Assembly: GCA_013365365.1 (NCBI GenBank)
Contig: JABVXU010000166.1
Span: 44,798 to 108,797, forward strand
Reading direction: 5' to 3'
Length of the DNA stretch: 64,000 bases
DNA from: Cruorifilaria tuberocauda
Taxonomy: Eukaryota > Nematoda > Chromadorea > Rhabditida > Onchocercidae
Shown here: piece by piece, positions 25,687 through 40,598 of the stretch
Numbering within the stretch: the first letter of the stretch is position 1
Layout of the letters: each line of letters opens with the position of its first letter
The notes under the pieces: generated by a model
Databases searched by the model: none
What the model was told of the DNA's origin: nothing
What the model saw: only the letters and a program-made list of their open reading frames with translations
Translations under genes and position numbers: made by a program

Positions 25687-28600
25687 CTAGCTTCTTCTGT
25701 TAACTGCAATCATCTCGGATTCAATTTCCTTTCTCAATTCATCTACTTCATACTTTTCAAACGCTTTTCTGAGATGCTCTTCTATTTCTACCATACACGG
25801 CATCAATTTACACTTCAAACAGTATACTGAATTACACCGTTCACATTTCCACTGCAATAGATCAATCTAATTATATTATTCGATTGTCATAACTTCATAT
25901 TTTATACTTTAGATAGTAATTAAAGTACAGTTAGTTATGAATTATGATTCCTTGTTCATTGAAAGCAAAAAAGTTATATTATTTCTTTATCAACAATTTT
26001 CAATTTATTCTTAGCATTTACTGCTATCAGTGATTAGAATTTATTAAAATGCCAATGATCCAAGTAATCTTTGTAAAAATAACTGGAAGATTTTGTCAGA
26101 TTTTGAAATTCAATCTTGAATGTCCTCTAAATACAAGTGAATACTGACCATACAGCAACAATCTCCACCATCATTTGGTTTCTGTTGTCCACAGCTATGG
26201 CATACACCTCTGACAATGCTCGTAAAGCTATGTTTTAAACAATATCTTCTAGAAAATTCTCATTTTCATTCTACTAACATTTATTTAAAATTTTAATCAT
26301 TAACGATCTTACACTGAATATCATTTCAACCAAATGATATTTGATTCAATTGGGTAATCAGATAAGTTTTTTTTGGATGTATCATAAAATGAAATTAACA
26401 AACACGATGATACTGCAGATTTCCTTCGTCATTTCATTGCTTACTGAACTGTTGAGAAATTGTGAGCGACTGGTTAATTCATTGATGAGATTTTCTCGAA
26501 GTTTTGAACTAAAATAAGGAGAAATATTAAAGTTTTAAAGGAAATGTTATAAAGATATTTACTCTAAGATTGTTTTATTTTGAGGGACAAATTACCAACT
26601 GTTAATAGGAAAGATATCTACATAGTGCGATCCAAGTTAATATTTTATCATTTTTATCAATTTCATACATATCATGCGAAAATCTACATGAAGCTTTCGT
26701 TTAGGAAATCACAAAAAATATTGCCCCATGAAACATTATTTAGCTATAGCAATTCCCAATATAAATTGGAGGAAATTTATTCATTAACTTACTCGTAATT
26801 ATAAATAATTGCTGTTCGAAGTAATTTAACCAAATCATTATTTCCATATTTTTGAAAATTTGCTGTCAGCGCAAAATATTCGCAACAAAGTTGCAAATTT
26901 TTCAAATCGTATTTGTCAGCCAGACGAGCAAGTGCTGGAATTGATTGCACTGAAAATGAATTTCTTGAGCAACTAAGGATTAATATCGCTCACAAGCATG
27001 ATTCGGCAACGACAAACTGATATCAAGAATTTCCATTTTTCCCTCCGTTCTAATGAGCAGTGAAATTGTTCATTTTTTGCGTAGATATATGAAAATGCTG
27101 TTTTCAGAAATGATTGATGTTGAAATCTTATTTTTTTTAAATCAATGGCAAATTCTGAAAGTCAAGTAAAACTCCTCTTCCGAAATGAAAATATTAACAA
27201 GATAGAATATGAAACTTCAATATATGAATAAACCACAGTGCTTTTTATTCTTTAATTAGTTCATATTGTTTTATTTATGTGAAGAACATCCTATGCCTGA
27301 AAAATTTCTTAAAATTAATTACTTAGTACCCCGAATAATTCGTGGATATATATTATAAACTGTAGGGCACATAGATTGCAGCATGCATGCAATTTCATCA
27401 CTCCTATCATGCAAATGGCTGCTACCGCGAATTCCTTCCGCGAAATGATGACTGGTTGTAAGAAGCTCAAAATAGACCGATTTCTGAAATGTGCTATTCG
27501 CTACATGTTTCAAGTTTCATCTCAATACTAGTATAAAGAGAGTTCTTCTTAGCAGTTTCTTGAAACTTTTCTTTTTCATTTCAATGGAATCGCAATTATT
27601 TATTATAAATTGCAAGAAAATTACCTTCGACATTTCAATAGGATCAACATAAAATGTAACATCGCCAACTTCTAGCCTGAAATGCCTCCTTTCGCTCTGC
27701 TGAGTGTAATCAATCTGCAACTATACACTTAAATTCTCACTCTTTTCAACTTCAATATTTGGATTTGAAAACAGAATTTCAATGAAAATTTTAACATACA
27801 AAAAATTGTTTGAAACAACTTCCTTTTGATATGAATATGAACTTTTGCAATAAACTGAGCAAATAGTTGAACATTGCAAATGCTTCTATTGCTTCTAAAA
27901 TTTTGTTTCTGAATAAACCATTTTACTTCCAAATTTGAATCCCAATAGTTTTCGTTCAGTTGATTTTGATCAATATTATCCGTTTGTATCGTTCCATCAT
28001 TCATCTTACATTAGTGCCAACAATAGTAGTAGTGTTAATCGGCTTATTAATTGAACTCCTAAGCTTATTAGCATTTAGTATTAAACTATATAACAATTTC
28101 GAAATGTCATTATTTTTACGAAATAGCGTCTTATTTATTTATTTAACTCATATAGTTTTTTCATATTAAATGATAAAAAATAACTAGTTTGGACAATACA
28201 TAATTTTCTTTGATTATACCCTAATAAGTAATCTGGTTATCCATTTGTCATCGTGTAGCAATAACGATTAGCAAGAATGGAGAGGAAAAATATCTGAGGC
28301 CTTCGCTTTACAAAGGCATTTCCTAAAAGATGAAAGAAATGAGGACTGTTCGAAACTTGCAAAACTTGTTAAATGCAAACTTGTAAAAGACAATTACGAC
28401 GAAATGAAGTTAAAAGTAACAGCTGTAGAAATGGGAAACAAAGATGGGAAGGAAGAGGAATAGATAATTAGAAATTTTTCAATTCAATTGAAACACCGAT
28501 GCCACACTTGTTAAAACAGTTTTCAAACTCCTTTAGATGAAAAACATGGAATATCACGCTTGTTCAGATAAAAGTGACGAAGAATGGATATGCAAAATTA

Positions 28601-29226
28601 ATCCTGACAACATTACGTGACGTCATGAGACATGATAGATCATGAGAATTTGGAATGTGCATTGTTGCTGGCGAAAAACTGAACTGTGGTACAGTAAGAT
28701 ACGATATTCGTACTGGAAAAGAAACACTGGATATGAAATGCCCACTACCTTACTGATACGGAAATCTTAAATGGAAATTGCAGATAGTAATTGGTGGATT
28801 GAAGCCATTATTCCTACCAGCAAATATTTACGGATCTGTACTATATCAAAAAGAAATAGTTTGCATCATTCAGTTCTTTTTGTCAGGCTAGACAAAGAAC
28901 TTCAAAAACACTTCAAAAATGATAGCAAATTAGCCGGAAATAATGACAGTTTGTGGGGAATAGTTTAGTTTTTCAGAAAAAATTTTCTGAATTCTGTGAA
29001 GCATTGATTGAATAATTTCGAAAACGGCGATATTTCTTGATAAATAACTGATATAAAATGAGCCAAAGATGGAGAAGGAATTTGTTAAAAGCAAAATAGG
29101 ATACCTTATCACACGATGATATAAATCTCTATCGAACACTTCTGGATAAAGTTGTCCTATCTCTCTTACCTCTCTATTGAGATTTGCAGTTTCCATTTCA
29201 CAGTTTCCGAGATTGACACAAATCAT
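25687..29226 (-). CDS. BTB/POZ-domain protein with C-terminal cysteine-rich zinc-finger-like tail
   Basis: Likely adaptor protein; BTB domains dimerise and often bind CUL3. Best model, 294 aa: 29226-29170, 28004-27843, 27714-27625, 27483-27330, 26949-26793, 26248-26149, 25851-25687. The exons at 27714-26793 carry the BTB core: FRLEVGDVTFYVDPIEMSK, then YFELLTTSHHFAE, and an ALARLADKYDLKNLQLCCEY helix typical of BTB C-termini. The last two exons encode CHSCGQQKPNDGGDCCC and WKCERCNSVYCLKCK, ten cysteines arranged like a RING or related zinc-binding fold, followed by an acidic/basic helix. A well-bounded 64-nt exon (26508-26445, LRENLINELTSRSQFL) fits after exon 5 but would shift the frame of the next exon, so it is left out here. 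Exons 1 and 2 are the least certain; exon 1 could instead run on to 29119 or so. Confidence 0.75.
28275..28463 (+). pseudogene. Orphan coding-like segment in an intron of the BTB gene
   Basis: A plus-strand frame of 62 codons and stop without a start ATG near its beginning. It has balanced, charged composition (KLKVTAVEMGNKDGKEEE at the end) unlike neighbouring AT-rich frames. Further plus-strand coding-like pieces follow to about 28970, in changed frames with stops between. No splice sites connect them. This looks like a decayed gene copy or retrocopy on the opposite strand of the large first intron. The parent gene is not recognised. Confidence 0.3.
28618..28625. promoter_or_regulatory. Full CRE-type palindrome TGACGTCA
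   Basis: An exact 8-bp cAMP-response-element palindrome, within the first intron of the BTB gene and inside the decayed plus-strand segment. One such site is not improbable by chance in 64 kb, so function is doubtful. Confidence 0.2.
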
Positions 29227-32200
29227 AAATTTTTGCTATTTTATTATAAAATAACCAAAATAACATGAGAAAAAGATTTATGAATTAGCAAGAAGCACAA
29301 AAGTTACAAATCAATTTCTAATTAATAAGGTGATATTAGTAGAAAGATGAAAGTTATAGCAGTGAATAAATATGCAAGTTTCTTGCAATATTTTTTGGCT
29401 GATCTTAGTGACTAAATTAGTTTGATCTTGGACATATTAAAAGATATCTTATTTTCAAGCTTGCTGACCGTGCTAAAACACTAAGTGAACGGAGTGGACA
29501 GTTGACAGAACGTACTCCTGGAAACTTCAAAAAAACAAGTGTGGATAGATATCATTACAGCAATAGGAAGAATAAAAATTTCAAAAAAAAAATATAAACC
29601 ATAAATTTACAATGGGTTGAAATTGCAACATAAATTATGAGAGGAATAAATTTCATATATATTTTTATAATTTCATGATTTGGTATTAAAAATTGGCTTC
29701 TGAATATAACGAAATTATTCTTTTAGAAATCAAAAAAGAAGTACTTGCGATATCATATTAAATAAAATTTCTAATGAAATTTTGATAATAATATTTTCTC
29801 TCTCTTTTAATGTTTCTTTTTAAGCATTTCCCGTACGATTTCAAATAAAGTGGAATTATAACTGAGAAATCTGACCGTTAATGTGAAAAATGTGAAAGTA
29901 TTCTATATTCGCTAATATCTGTGTTATAATTATTCGTAAAAGAGAATAACCAACAATTAAAAAAACGATAGTTGATATTCGTTCTCAAAATTGCTGATAT
30001 TACGTACAGTTCTCCAAAGTATTATTCATCCTCAATACGTGTGTTTATTTCTTGCTTTACATTCTTCTGTTATACTAATTATACAATAACAAACTAGAAT
30101 TTAAGAAATCCGCTTAAAATTACATAAATATCCAAATTCGATGCAATTTTCTTCACATTTTTATTTTCTACGAGATGAGATGGGATTTAACGAAATAGGT
30201 GACAATGGTGTCACAGCTGATTTCTGATTTGCAACACAGTAAAGTTAAAAAAAATACAAGAGACGAAAAGGAAATAAACACACGTAATTATAACAAATTA
30301 TATGCTCTGAATTCTAAAAGACTGATATGACTCATGAAAAACTTCGTTTTCATTAAGTTTCATCAAGCAAACTTCCACAACTCTTTGCACAATCATCGAT
30401 ATGAAACTATTAGCTCATTTCTCGAGATATCTTCCGTCATATTTCCCTATTTAATGATTCTCATTCTTTTATTCAAAAATTCATAGTTCATAATAGAATT
30501 CACACAGTTTCAACTGATGCACAGTAGTCTTGTGGTGGTCATAAAGGAACAACAATAACAATTGCACTATTAGACGCTGACATTAATCAAATCTAATCAC
30601 CGTCCATCTTATTGAAAAATTTTGAGAGTCCGATAATCTTAATCATGCTATCATCTTTTATATTTATATATGTTTATATTTATATATGTATGCAGTGTGT
30701 GCGAACTGTTGGTTTTAACTTATGCATTGAAATAGATGATTTTTCCCTTTGAAGAAAATTAGCTAGGTAATTTAAATTAGGTTCTGAAATTTTTTTACTG
30801 GTATTGCTTCATACCTGTGCTGTTTGGATTTGGAAATAAATGGAAGTGTTGGAAGTGTAACAAAATTTAATTCAAGTTCTGCCATTTTTTACGGAGCAAT
30901 GAGCCCATCTTAGCAAAATAATTTGCGCAAATTATGAAGTACAAAAGAAATTTTACCAATACTTCGGCTCCAGCTTTTCTTAAGACTAAGAAGCAACGAA
31001 AATCACTGATTTCTATATCGACATTTGCTATCATTTTACACTAATACTTTTGAGATATTTTTTATTTCATCTCACATTTAATGTTGTAATATATATTACA
31101 TTGCTTCAAACTTACTGACACCGACGGCACAACCTCCAAAAATATATCTAGATTGGTTTCGAATATTTTCAAGTTTTGCAGGTTAATGAAACTATCGCTT
31201 GAATCGAAATATCTTGATTAATGTATGAGCCAAAGATTCAATACTAAAGCAAACAAAAAGAAGATTGAGCCTATTACGCCGAAAAAACCGACATGTTGCA
31301 AACTATGATTATTCAAATCATTCATTTCATATGAACGAAACCCTACATTGGATTATCACGCTCGGCATGTTACAGAAATTTATACTATGTGTATGAAACT
31401 AGAATTTTTTGCTGAAAAGTTTTGGCAGATCAAAAGACGATTGCAGAAGAAAGCAGAAATATGCTTTTCACGGTCAACCTGAAAAATTCAGTAACTCCAT
31501 CGTAGAATCAATACTGGTGATATACCATGTGAAGCAGTTGTTATCGCTTATAGCATGTTTCTTATTTTCTTGAGAAATCAAAATAAAATTCATGTAAATT
31601 TTGAAGCTAATAAATATCATGTCCACTGCTATATCAATCCACTCTGCGAACACAGACAATGAAAAATATTTATTACAAAATCTTTTGCGTCGCACTGTTT
31701 TTTTAGTTTAAAAACGAAAAGTGAAAAAATAACAGTGAGAAATCGGAAGAATTGTATGGTGAGTAAGCGAAAGATGGAAAAAGCTCCTTGAGAAATTAAT
31801 CTCACTACTAACACTATCCTAGAACTTCGTTGAGATATATTGTGGGATTCCAACGTAAATTAACGAACCTTTCAAAAGTATTTTTAAAGATCAATATTTG
31901 TACTGCATTCTGTACGTTTATCATTTTATGGATCTTTATCCAATTCATTGCTAGTCTAATCGTGCTATCAAAAAGTATGATAAATAAAGTTATGTTACAA
32001 ACTAATCAACCAAAATCTGGAAAGCCCATCATCGACTTTACCAATCTTATCAACTTGGTTCTTCAATCGATCAGACCGTTAAATCTTTTTGATGTATAAC
32101 TGCCCTGCTAATAAATTTGATTTCGTTCTTTAGACAGTTACAGAGAAATCAATTTCTCACATTCTACTCCAATACAATTTACAAAAGCATTTGAACACAT

Positions 32201-33212
32201 TCAAAACTAGTCAATACACTACGATCATGAAACTTTAATTATGTAAGCTTATGATAGATAACATTGGTACATGAGAGTTTCTCATTTTTGTGAATCAGAT
32301 TGTGAATCTACATATTTCGCGGTCTAAGATAATAAAAGAATTAGGCAGTCATATATAATCCGTAGATTTCACTAGTGTTTCTTATTTCCACCACCTCTCC
32401 GTTGTAGCAGTCTACTACGGTTTCTTCATACCGGAAAAAGGTTTTGCAGTGCAAAAGAGGAAGCATATTCCGGAAAACGGTCAGTATCGAACGTAACAGT
32501 GTTACGAAACTTCGCAGATTTTAACAAGAGTAAGAACTCCTCTTCTGCCACTCACAACCGGAATTCTCGGCGAGATTACTTTGTCTCGGATAACGACATC
32601 TTAAAGTACGGCCCGTCAGATTCTACAGCACTCGTAAGTCTGCAATTTGAAAATTGCGGAATTTGTGAGCAGTACATCGCCGTCGTTTGCAGTGGTTGGG
32701 TCTAAGGGATTGGTGCGCCGGAATCAGTTGTATTGCCGTGGGGTTACGATCGATTTTATGCCTTCTCCATCTCTGCCGCACTTTCAATCGCTGTCACTGT
32801 CATCCGTTATCATTTACTGATTCTCTTTATCTCGATCACTTCTGATTGATCTCTCCTTCATCGCCATTATATCTTACCTGTACAGTCTAAGCGATTTTTT
32901 GTCCGCATTTGTCTGTTTCACATTCTCTTCCGAATTTTTGACTTGATTATTTGTTTTATTAATCTATTAAGTTGGTAAGCAAAAAAGGAATTGTCACATC
33001 TTTTGAACAATGTGTTTACTATGGAAGGGATGGAAGATTTGAAGGCGAGACTAATAGCATGTTCGGTAAGGGAAGTGTCTGATTTTTGAGTCGATTTTTG
33101 AGCTTCTGTATCTCTTTCTCGCGTTTATCACTTGATCTATCAAGTTGGACTTGTCACTTGGTCTTCATTGTATATCACTAAGTTTGGGATAAAAAGAGCC
33201 GTAAAATTTGCA
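29227..33212. other. Intergenic region between divergent BTB and 184-aa genes
   Basis: About 4 kb between two divergently transcribed genes, so it contains both promoters. Near 30659-30690 is an AT direct repeat (TATATTTATATATG twice). A plus ORF at 31830-32099 has one hydrophobic stretch but no ATG start and no splice context. A GC-richer block at 32376-32900 includes an open frame ending at a strong donor (described separately). At 33021-33065 a 15-codon ATG frame beginning MEGMEDLKARLIACS ends at a good GTAAGG donor, but its phase does not match the next exon. It may be an upstream or alternative first exon. Confidence 0.4.
32376..32632 (+). other. Open, GC-richer segment ending in a strong splice donor
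   Basis: A frame open for about 85 codons, with mixed polar composition (for example SRRDYFVSDNDILKYGPSD), runs into CTC|GTAAGT, a near-consensus 5' splice site. It has no in-frame ATG. It may be an exon of a gene whose start I cannot place, or a 5' untranslated exon of the 184-aa gene downstream. GC content here is visibly higher than in the surrounding intergenic DNA. Confidence 0.3.
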
Positions 33213-33228
33213 GTGATTCTGTGGGGAA

Positions 33229-34614
33229 ATGATTCTGGTGAAAAGTCTAACTGCAATGGCAACTGAGAAGTTACTGCTGAAGACATCAGGTCAGCAGTTC
33301 TTGGATGGTGTCGACTATATGTATCGTGTGGGCTTATCACCTGATCGCCTATCAGTCATGGAAACAGCCAGTGGCAAATTCATCTTACAATTCCATTCAC
33401 GATGCGATCTTCGTCCATTTGCTGTATACTTTTTTCATCGACCACATACTCATTTTCTGCAGACCTCTCTTTGCTTTTCTTCGAAGAAGGATAAGATTGC
33501 CATCTATAAATGTTTCCATAAATCTTTCTTTGCTTCCAGTAATGAATTTCCTTCCCTTTTAAATTTCATTTCAGGCCAATTATCCTAGTTTTCAACGGTT
33601 ACTTCGTGGTATAGTCCATATAAGAGCATGGAGAATTCAATCTATTGAATTTTTAAATGTCGATTTCAAGATGGGTGATATCTCTGAAGTTGAACGTACA
33701 CTCGAGGTGAGTTTCATCATTTTAATGCGCAAAATAATATTGGTAGTAACTATCGTTCTTACATCACTGCTATTTTTGGAGAATGTCGGTTTTTTATTAC
33801 TGAAGCTTTGGTGTCTGTCAGCTTTAGAAATTACGGTTAGAAAACTCAAGCAAAAAGTTCCAGTTATGAATAATGCAATCTGCTAATATTTGAATCGTTG
33901 TAAGAAAAACGCCTCAGTAGCACATCCTTTTATTACTGAAAACAATGCAGAAAACTTCAGAGTTTTTCCATAATTTTATTTCCAGAAACTCGAAGTGAAT
34001 TTGGTACTACTGCGCAATTGTACATATAAGACAATTATGAAGTCATCCTATGCATATCAAGTTTTGTTGGCACTTAATCGAAATAAAAAATGCATTGTTT
34101 GCGAGTACGGTGACGACAGGTAAGCATGGCTTCTGCTACCATTTCAGCTCTTTTTATGGACCTTGTTAAATTCTAGAATTACATCTTCATTATGAACATT
34201 TGTTCATTTTAAGTTAATTTCAGTTCTTTTATAATTTTTTTCCCAAATTTTATTTATATCTCTAATATCCTGATGTCTTTTTACTGCTATAATATATTCA
34301 GTAGTTGCCACAGTTCATGTTTCTAAACTTCAAAGTCCTACAATTTTTATCCATATTTTCAGTTCATTTTTATTTTCCTGACCTTTTAGAGTTTCTGAAA
34401 TTTCTAACAGCATTATTCGTTGTTAATTGTTATTTTTTTCCATTTCATCTCTTGTAAATTGAGAAAGATGATTACTAATTCAATTCCATTTCAATGTTTT
34501 TAGCGATTTTGTGATTTCAGGCTAAAAGATCGAGTATTGCGCGGATATCAGCGTCACTCCTTCAATAATAATAATGTGCCTGGGTTGAATGCTGCACCAG
34601 TCGCATACAACTGA
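33229..34614 (+). CDS. Conserved-looking 184-aa protein, function unknown
   Basis: Four exons join in consistent phase: 33229-33423, 33575-33706, 33986-34119, 34521-34614. The ATG lies 16 bases after an unpaired AAATTTGCAG acceptor, with stops in all frames between, so this looks like a trans-spliced 5' end. A second in-frame ATG at codon 10 is possible. The protein is basic and probably globular and soluble, with no signal peptide or membrane segment. Notable stretches are ANYPSFQRLLRGIVHIRAWR and RNKKCIVCEYGDDRLKDRV, and an asparagine-rich C-terminus. The RNKKC...DRL stretch faintly recalls GINS subunit Psf1 (LLRNRRC...YDRL), but the rest does not fit and I do not assign it. Cellular role unknown. 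Confidence 0.65.
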
Positions 34615-37600
34615 AAAACAGATTATTATTCAGTGCGTCACAACATACCACACTAAGTATTCCACATTTCTTCTGTTTTTTATCAGTTGTTGGATGGTTG
34701 TGTGTCAACATCGCTTATTTATAAAATCCTTGGAAAACTAGGACAGAATTGGTTAAACAATTGTATATATTATGAAATAGAACGCTTGGGGAGTCACAAT
34801 GACAGATTAAGCATATCCTAGCAGGTACCATAAATTTGTATGATGATACTTTCACTTTTGAAAATCTATTTTTCTGTTCATGCAACTGATATTATTGGAG
34901 TCTTGTTCACTAGAAAATTATTGTTTGGACTTTTGATGTTTTTTATGAATAAGTACATCCATAGATCAGTAGCACAATTCTGTTAGTTTATAACTGAGAT
35001 TATGAAATTATTGTTTAAGAGATGTCATGAAAATTCATCAATTCTGGCTCTTTCGATAAATTTATGCCTATTTTCTTATACTGAGTGATGACTTATCCTC
35101 AGTCTTTTTTCATTTTGGTTACATAATGAACCTTACCAATTCTCTTTTTATTTCCTTGAATTGTATTGAATAGTCTTTGTTGACACTTCAACCTTATTTT
35201 GTCCTCTTTTTAATTAATTTATTTCAAATTATTTTTTTATATTTATATTAGTCAAAGACAGTTTTATTTATAGAAATTTTGGTTGGAAGTCTTTTGAAAG
35301 CCATAGAGAAAATTCTGAAATTAATTGATTTTTTTCCATCAGTCATGCTATTCAATACCTCAAAGGACTTACGCGGTTAAAATATGGAGTTTTTTGTCCA
35401 TAACATGGTTAAAGTGTACCAAATAGGAACAGCTTTGTAATTCAATTCAAATTGAATATAGGTTTTTATTTGATGATAGAATATGAAACGGAAATTTTTA
35501 TTGATAGATTTGTAGAAATTTTAAAACGAGGACTAGTTAAGGACTTAGTATCAATTAATGCATATTTTAACAATTTCTGTTAAAAAATTTAAATAGAGAC
35601 CGTTGTAGATCTCATTAGGAAATTCATTATTATACTTCAGGCCTCTTGTATCAATTTTTCTGTTTCTTTTTAACGTTTATAGGCAGGTCAGAATATTTCG
35701 AGAAATATTAATTCCCCTTGTTTTTGTATGTTGCTTTGGAAGGAATTTGTGTTTGAAGCTATTTCTTATTAATGTTATAATTAGTGATGATTTCGGTAAA
35801 GAAGCAAGTGGTAAGAACATATGAGGTAGGAGACAGTTTGGTCAATAGTGCCAGAAGTTTCATGTTTAAGATTTAAATTGCCGTTGGGGAGCGAGTGGTA
35901 GCTAAAATGGAGGAAAAAAGGAGATGAAGCCTCTTTTTACCTTTAAGTCTGAGGTATGCTTACATACTATCAGTACTACCATTTGCTGCTATAGATGCTT
36001 TTCAGTTATCGCTATCTGTGATCAATATATTAAACCAATATGTGTAAATTCATTTCAATTATTTTTTGTTTGCCTTCTTTGTCAACAACCTATACTTATT
36101 GTCAGTCTGAATGACAGGAATAAACTGTTGACATTGATTGTTTATTTCGAACTTTGAAGAAGTTAAAAAAGCTCACGCAGTAGGAACCAGCAAATTGTCG
36201 CACTGGGAATTTGCTGTTTCCAATTGCGTGAGGAAGTGGAATTTTTGAAAAATAAAGCTTAATTCCTACTGAACTGAAAAAACAAAGCATATTTTCATGT
36301 GAAGTATTTTTTCAATTTCAGCAATTCCCAATTAGAATGAGGAAGTGTTTGTAAGATATTTAAATTAAGAATGTGATATGAAAGACTTGTTTGTAAATGT
36401 ACCTTTAGGATTAGTGAAGGCGGTCCAATCCTAGTCAAAGAATTCTGCAGGATTGATAGCAATTCAAATTCATAATTAGCACTTTTGACTATGTCTCACT
36501 GTTGTATTATGATACTACATTCTATCAACTGCATGTCTTCTTCACACGCAGCAATGCTAGTTTAATTGTTCACGGTTCAATGTTAACTGTATCTCTGTGT
36601 GTGTGCGACTTCACTACAATGAACTTGATTCAACTGATTTCAGCAGTGATTAATAATAACGGCAATGTGGAGGCACTGTTTTTAAACTTCAGCAAATCAA
36701 TGAAAGAATCATTTATGTATATTTTCAATTGTAACCAAGTGATTTTAATACGAATAAAATGCTTATTCATATTTCATTGCAATTTAGAATACTTTCATAG
36801 TAATTGAATGAAAATAGCTCAGTGTGCAAATTTGTAAATCTAATATCTTTAGATGAAATAATAAACACAGTGGTGGGATTTCCATATATACTTTTACATA
36901 ATATCAGTTTGATTCTAACAAAAACTTAGTAATCGTATCTGATCCTCAAGTGCTTCTGAATCTGTCTCATTGAAATTCGTTAATGTTCACCATTACTGTA
37001 TCCGGAAATTCGATATCATTTAAAAATGAAATATTTCGTGTTATATGAAGCATTTAAGGAAGATCAGAACTTCCTATGGCACCTTAAGTTCTTTCGAAAC
37101 CATCATCGTTAGTCCCATATTCGCACGATTTTGGAAATGCAGTAAATGATCAAAGTCTTTTTAAGGTGTAAAATCATATATTTTTATCATAATAACTCGA
37201 AAATATCAATATATACCAAAATATGCAATACATGGCAAAATATAAAATTTCAACAATCTGCAATGCATCTAGGACAAATTAAATTCCAGATATTTGACTA
37301 TAGCACAAATATTCCAGTAGTTAGAAATGCTCAAATACTAGCGATAGTATGTGAGGAAGAGTATGAAAAATTAGTGTGCTTCTTTCAATTCTTGCTTATT
37401 TACTTTCCAACTTATTTCTTCTCTTACTCTTTTTACAACTGATTTATAATGAGCACATAGCCTTCAGAAAAAAATTTTTGCTGCAAAATTACTTTTGAAG
37501 TTGAAATACTCAATAATTCAACTTCAAAAGAAATAGGTGAATGTTGAGAAAAAGAAACATTTCTAATTTTGTACTGCAAGAATTAGGCGAGAAAAACAGC

Positions 37601-37687
37601 ATGTCATTATTGATGGTTCAGAAAGACTTGTTTACAAGAGAGAATTAATGGTGAGGTACCAATACTAATATATGGATCACAGTATGT
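34615..37687. other. Intergenic region between two convergent genes
   Basis: Three kb between the ends of the 184-aa gene (plus) and the ribonucleotide reductase gene (minus), so mostly 3' flanks. Two plus ORFs (36502-36807 and 37146-37442) are open for about 100 codons but are rich in F, I, Y, N and K, and I could not tie them to splice sites. The middle of the second (around 37250-37370) looks slightly more protein-like. A 14-bp perfect hairpin lies at 37492-37530. Confidence 0.4.
37492..37530. repeat. Perfect 14-bp hairpin in the 3' flank of rnr-2
   Basis: CTTTTGAAGTTGAA (37492-37505) and its exact reverse complement (37517-37530) enclose an 11-nt loop. It lies about 160 bases past the stop codon of the ribonucleotide reductase gene, on the transcribed side, so it could be in the 3' UTR as an RNA stem-loop. 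No AATAAA is seen between the stop and this hairpin. Confidence 0.75.
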
Positions 37688-39963
<2,276 letters not shown>

Positions 39964-40598
39964 TATTAGTAGCAAACAGCTGCTGCTGTATAGATGCTGA
40001 AATTCTGAAAAAGGAAAAAGTTTGAAAATCTTCTGATATAGAAATAAATTTGTAATACAAGAAATAATGCCAAAAACATCACTTTCAAATAAATCAACTA
40101 TTAGGCATAGATTAGGATTATCGTGATACATCGCTTTTTAATAACTCAAATTTCCTTCAAAGATTACGAAATCTCTTAGCTTAATTTTGATGATAAAATA
40201 ATTACTCTTTATCTATATATACTATAGCTTATTAATTCTAAAGATATCATTCGCATGTTTAACTTGTTAATTCCATTTATCGTCTAACAATCTAATTTTT
40301 TGAGGTTAATCGAAATACTAAATTTCAAAGCAGTGAAGCAAAATTTTCTTTTACGGAAACATTGAAAGAGCGCTTTGGATAAATCTTAGCGGAATTTATT
40401 GAAGGATAAAAAGAGACTTCAAAAAAATTATAAACAAAAGGAATCTTAGAAATTTTAAAAAGGATAATTCCTCAATTAATGTCATTCCCTAACTACTTTT
40501 AGGCTTACTATAATAAAGGATCAAAAGAATTAAATGTGCATGCAATCTGTGAGCGCTCAGTGAACAATTCTTCCATAAATGAGCACCAACACATGCAC

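Noticed and set aside
31474..32099. Overlapping plus and minus ORFs with hydrophobic stretches
   Set aside because: Low-complexity I/F/L codons, no ATG in a good context, no splice sites; likely chance.
33229..34614. Assignment of the 184-aa protein as GINS subunit Psf1
   Set aside because: Only a short LLRN/RNKKC...DRL segment is comparable; the N-terminal helices and overall order do not match.
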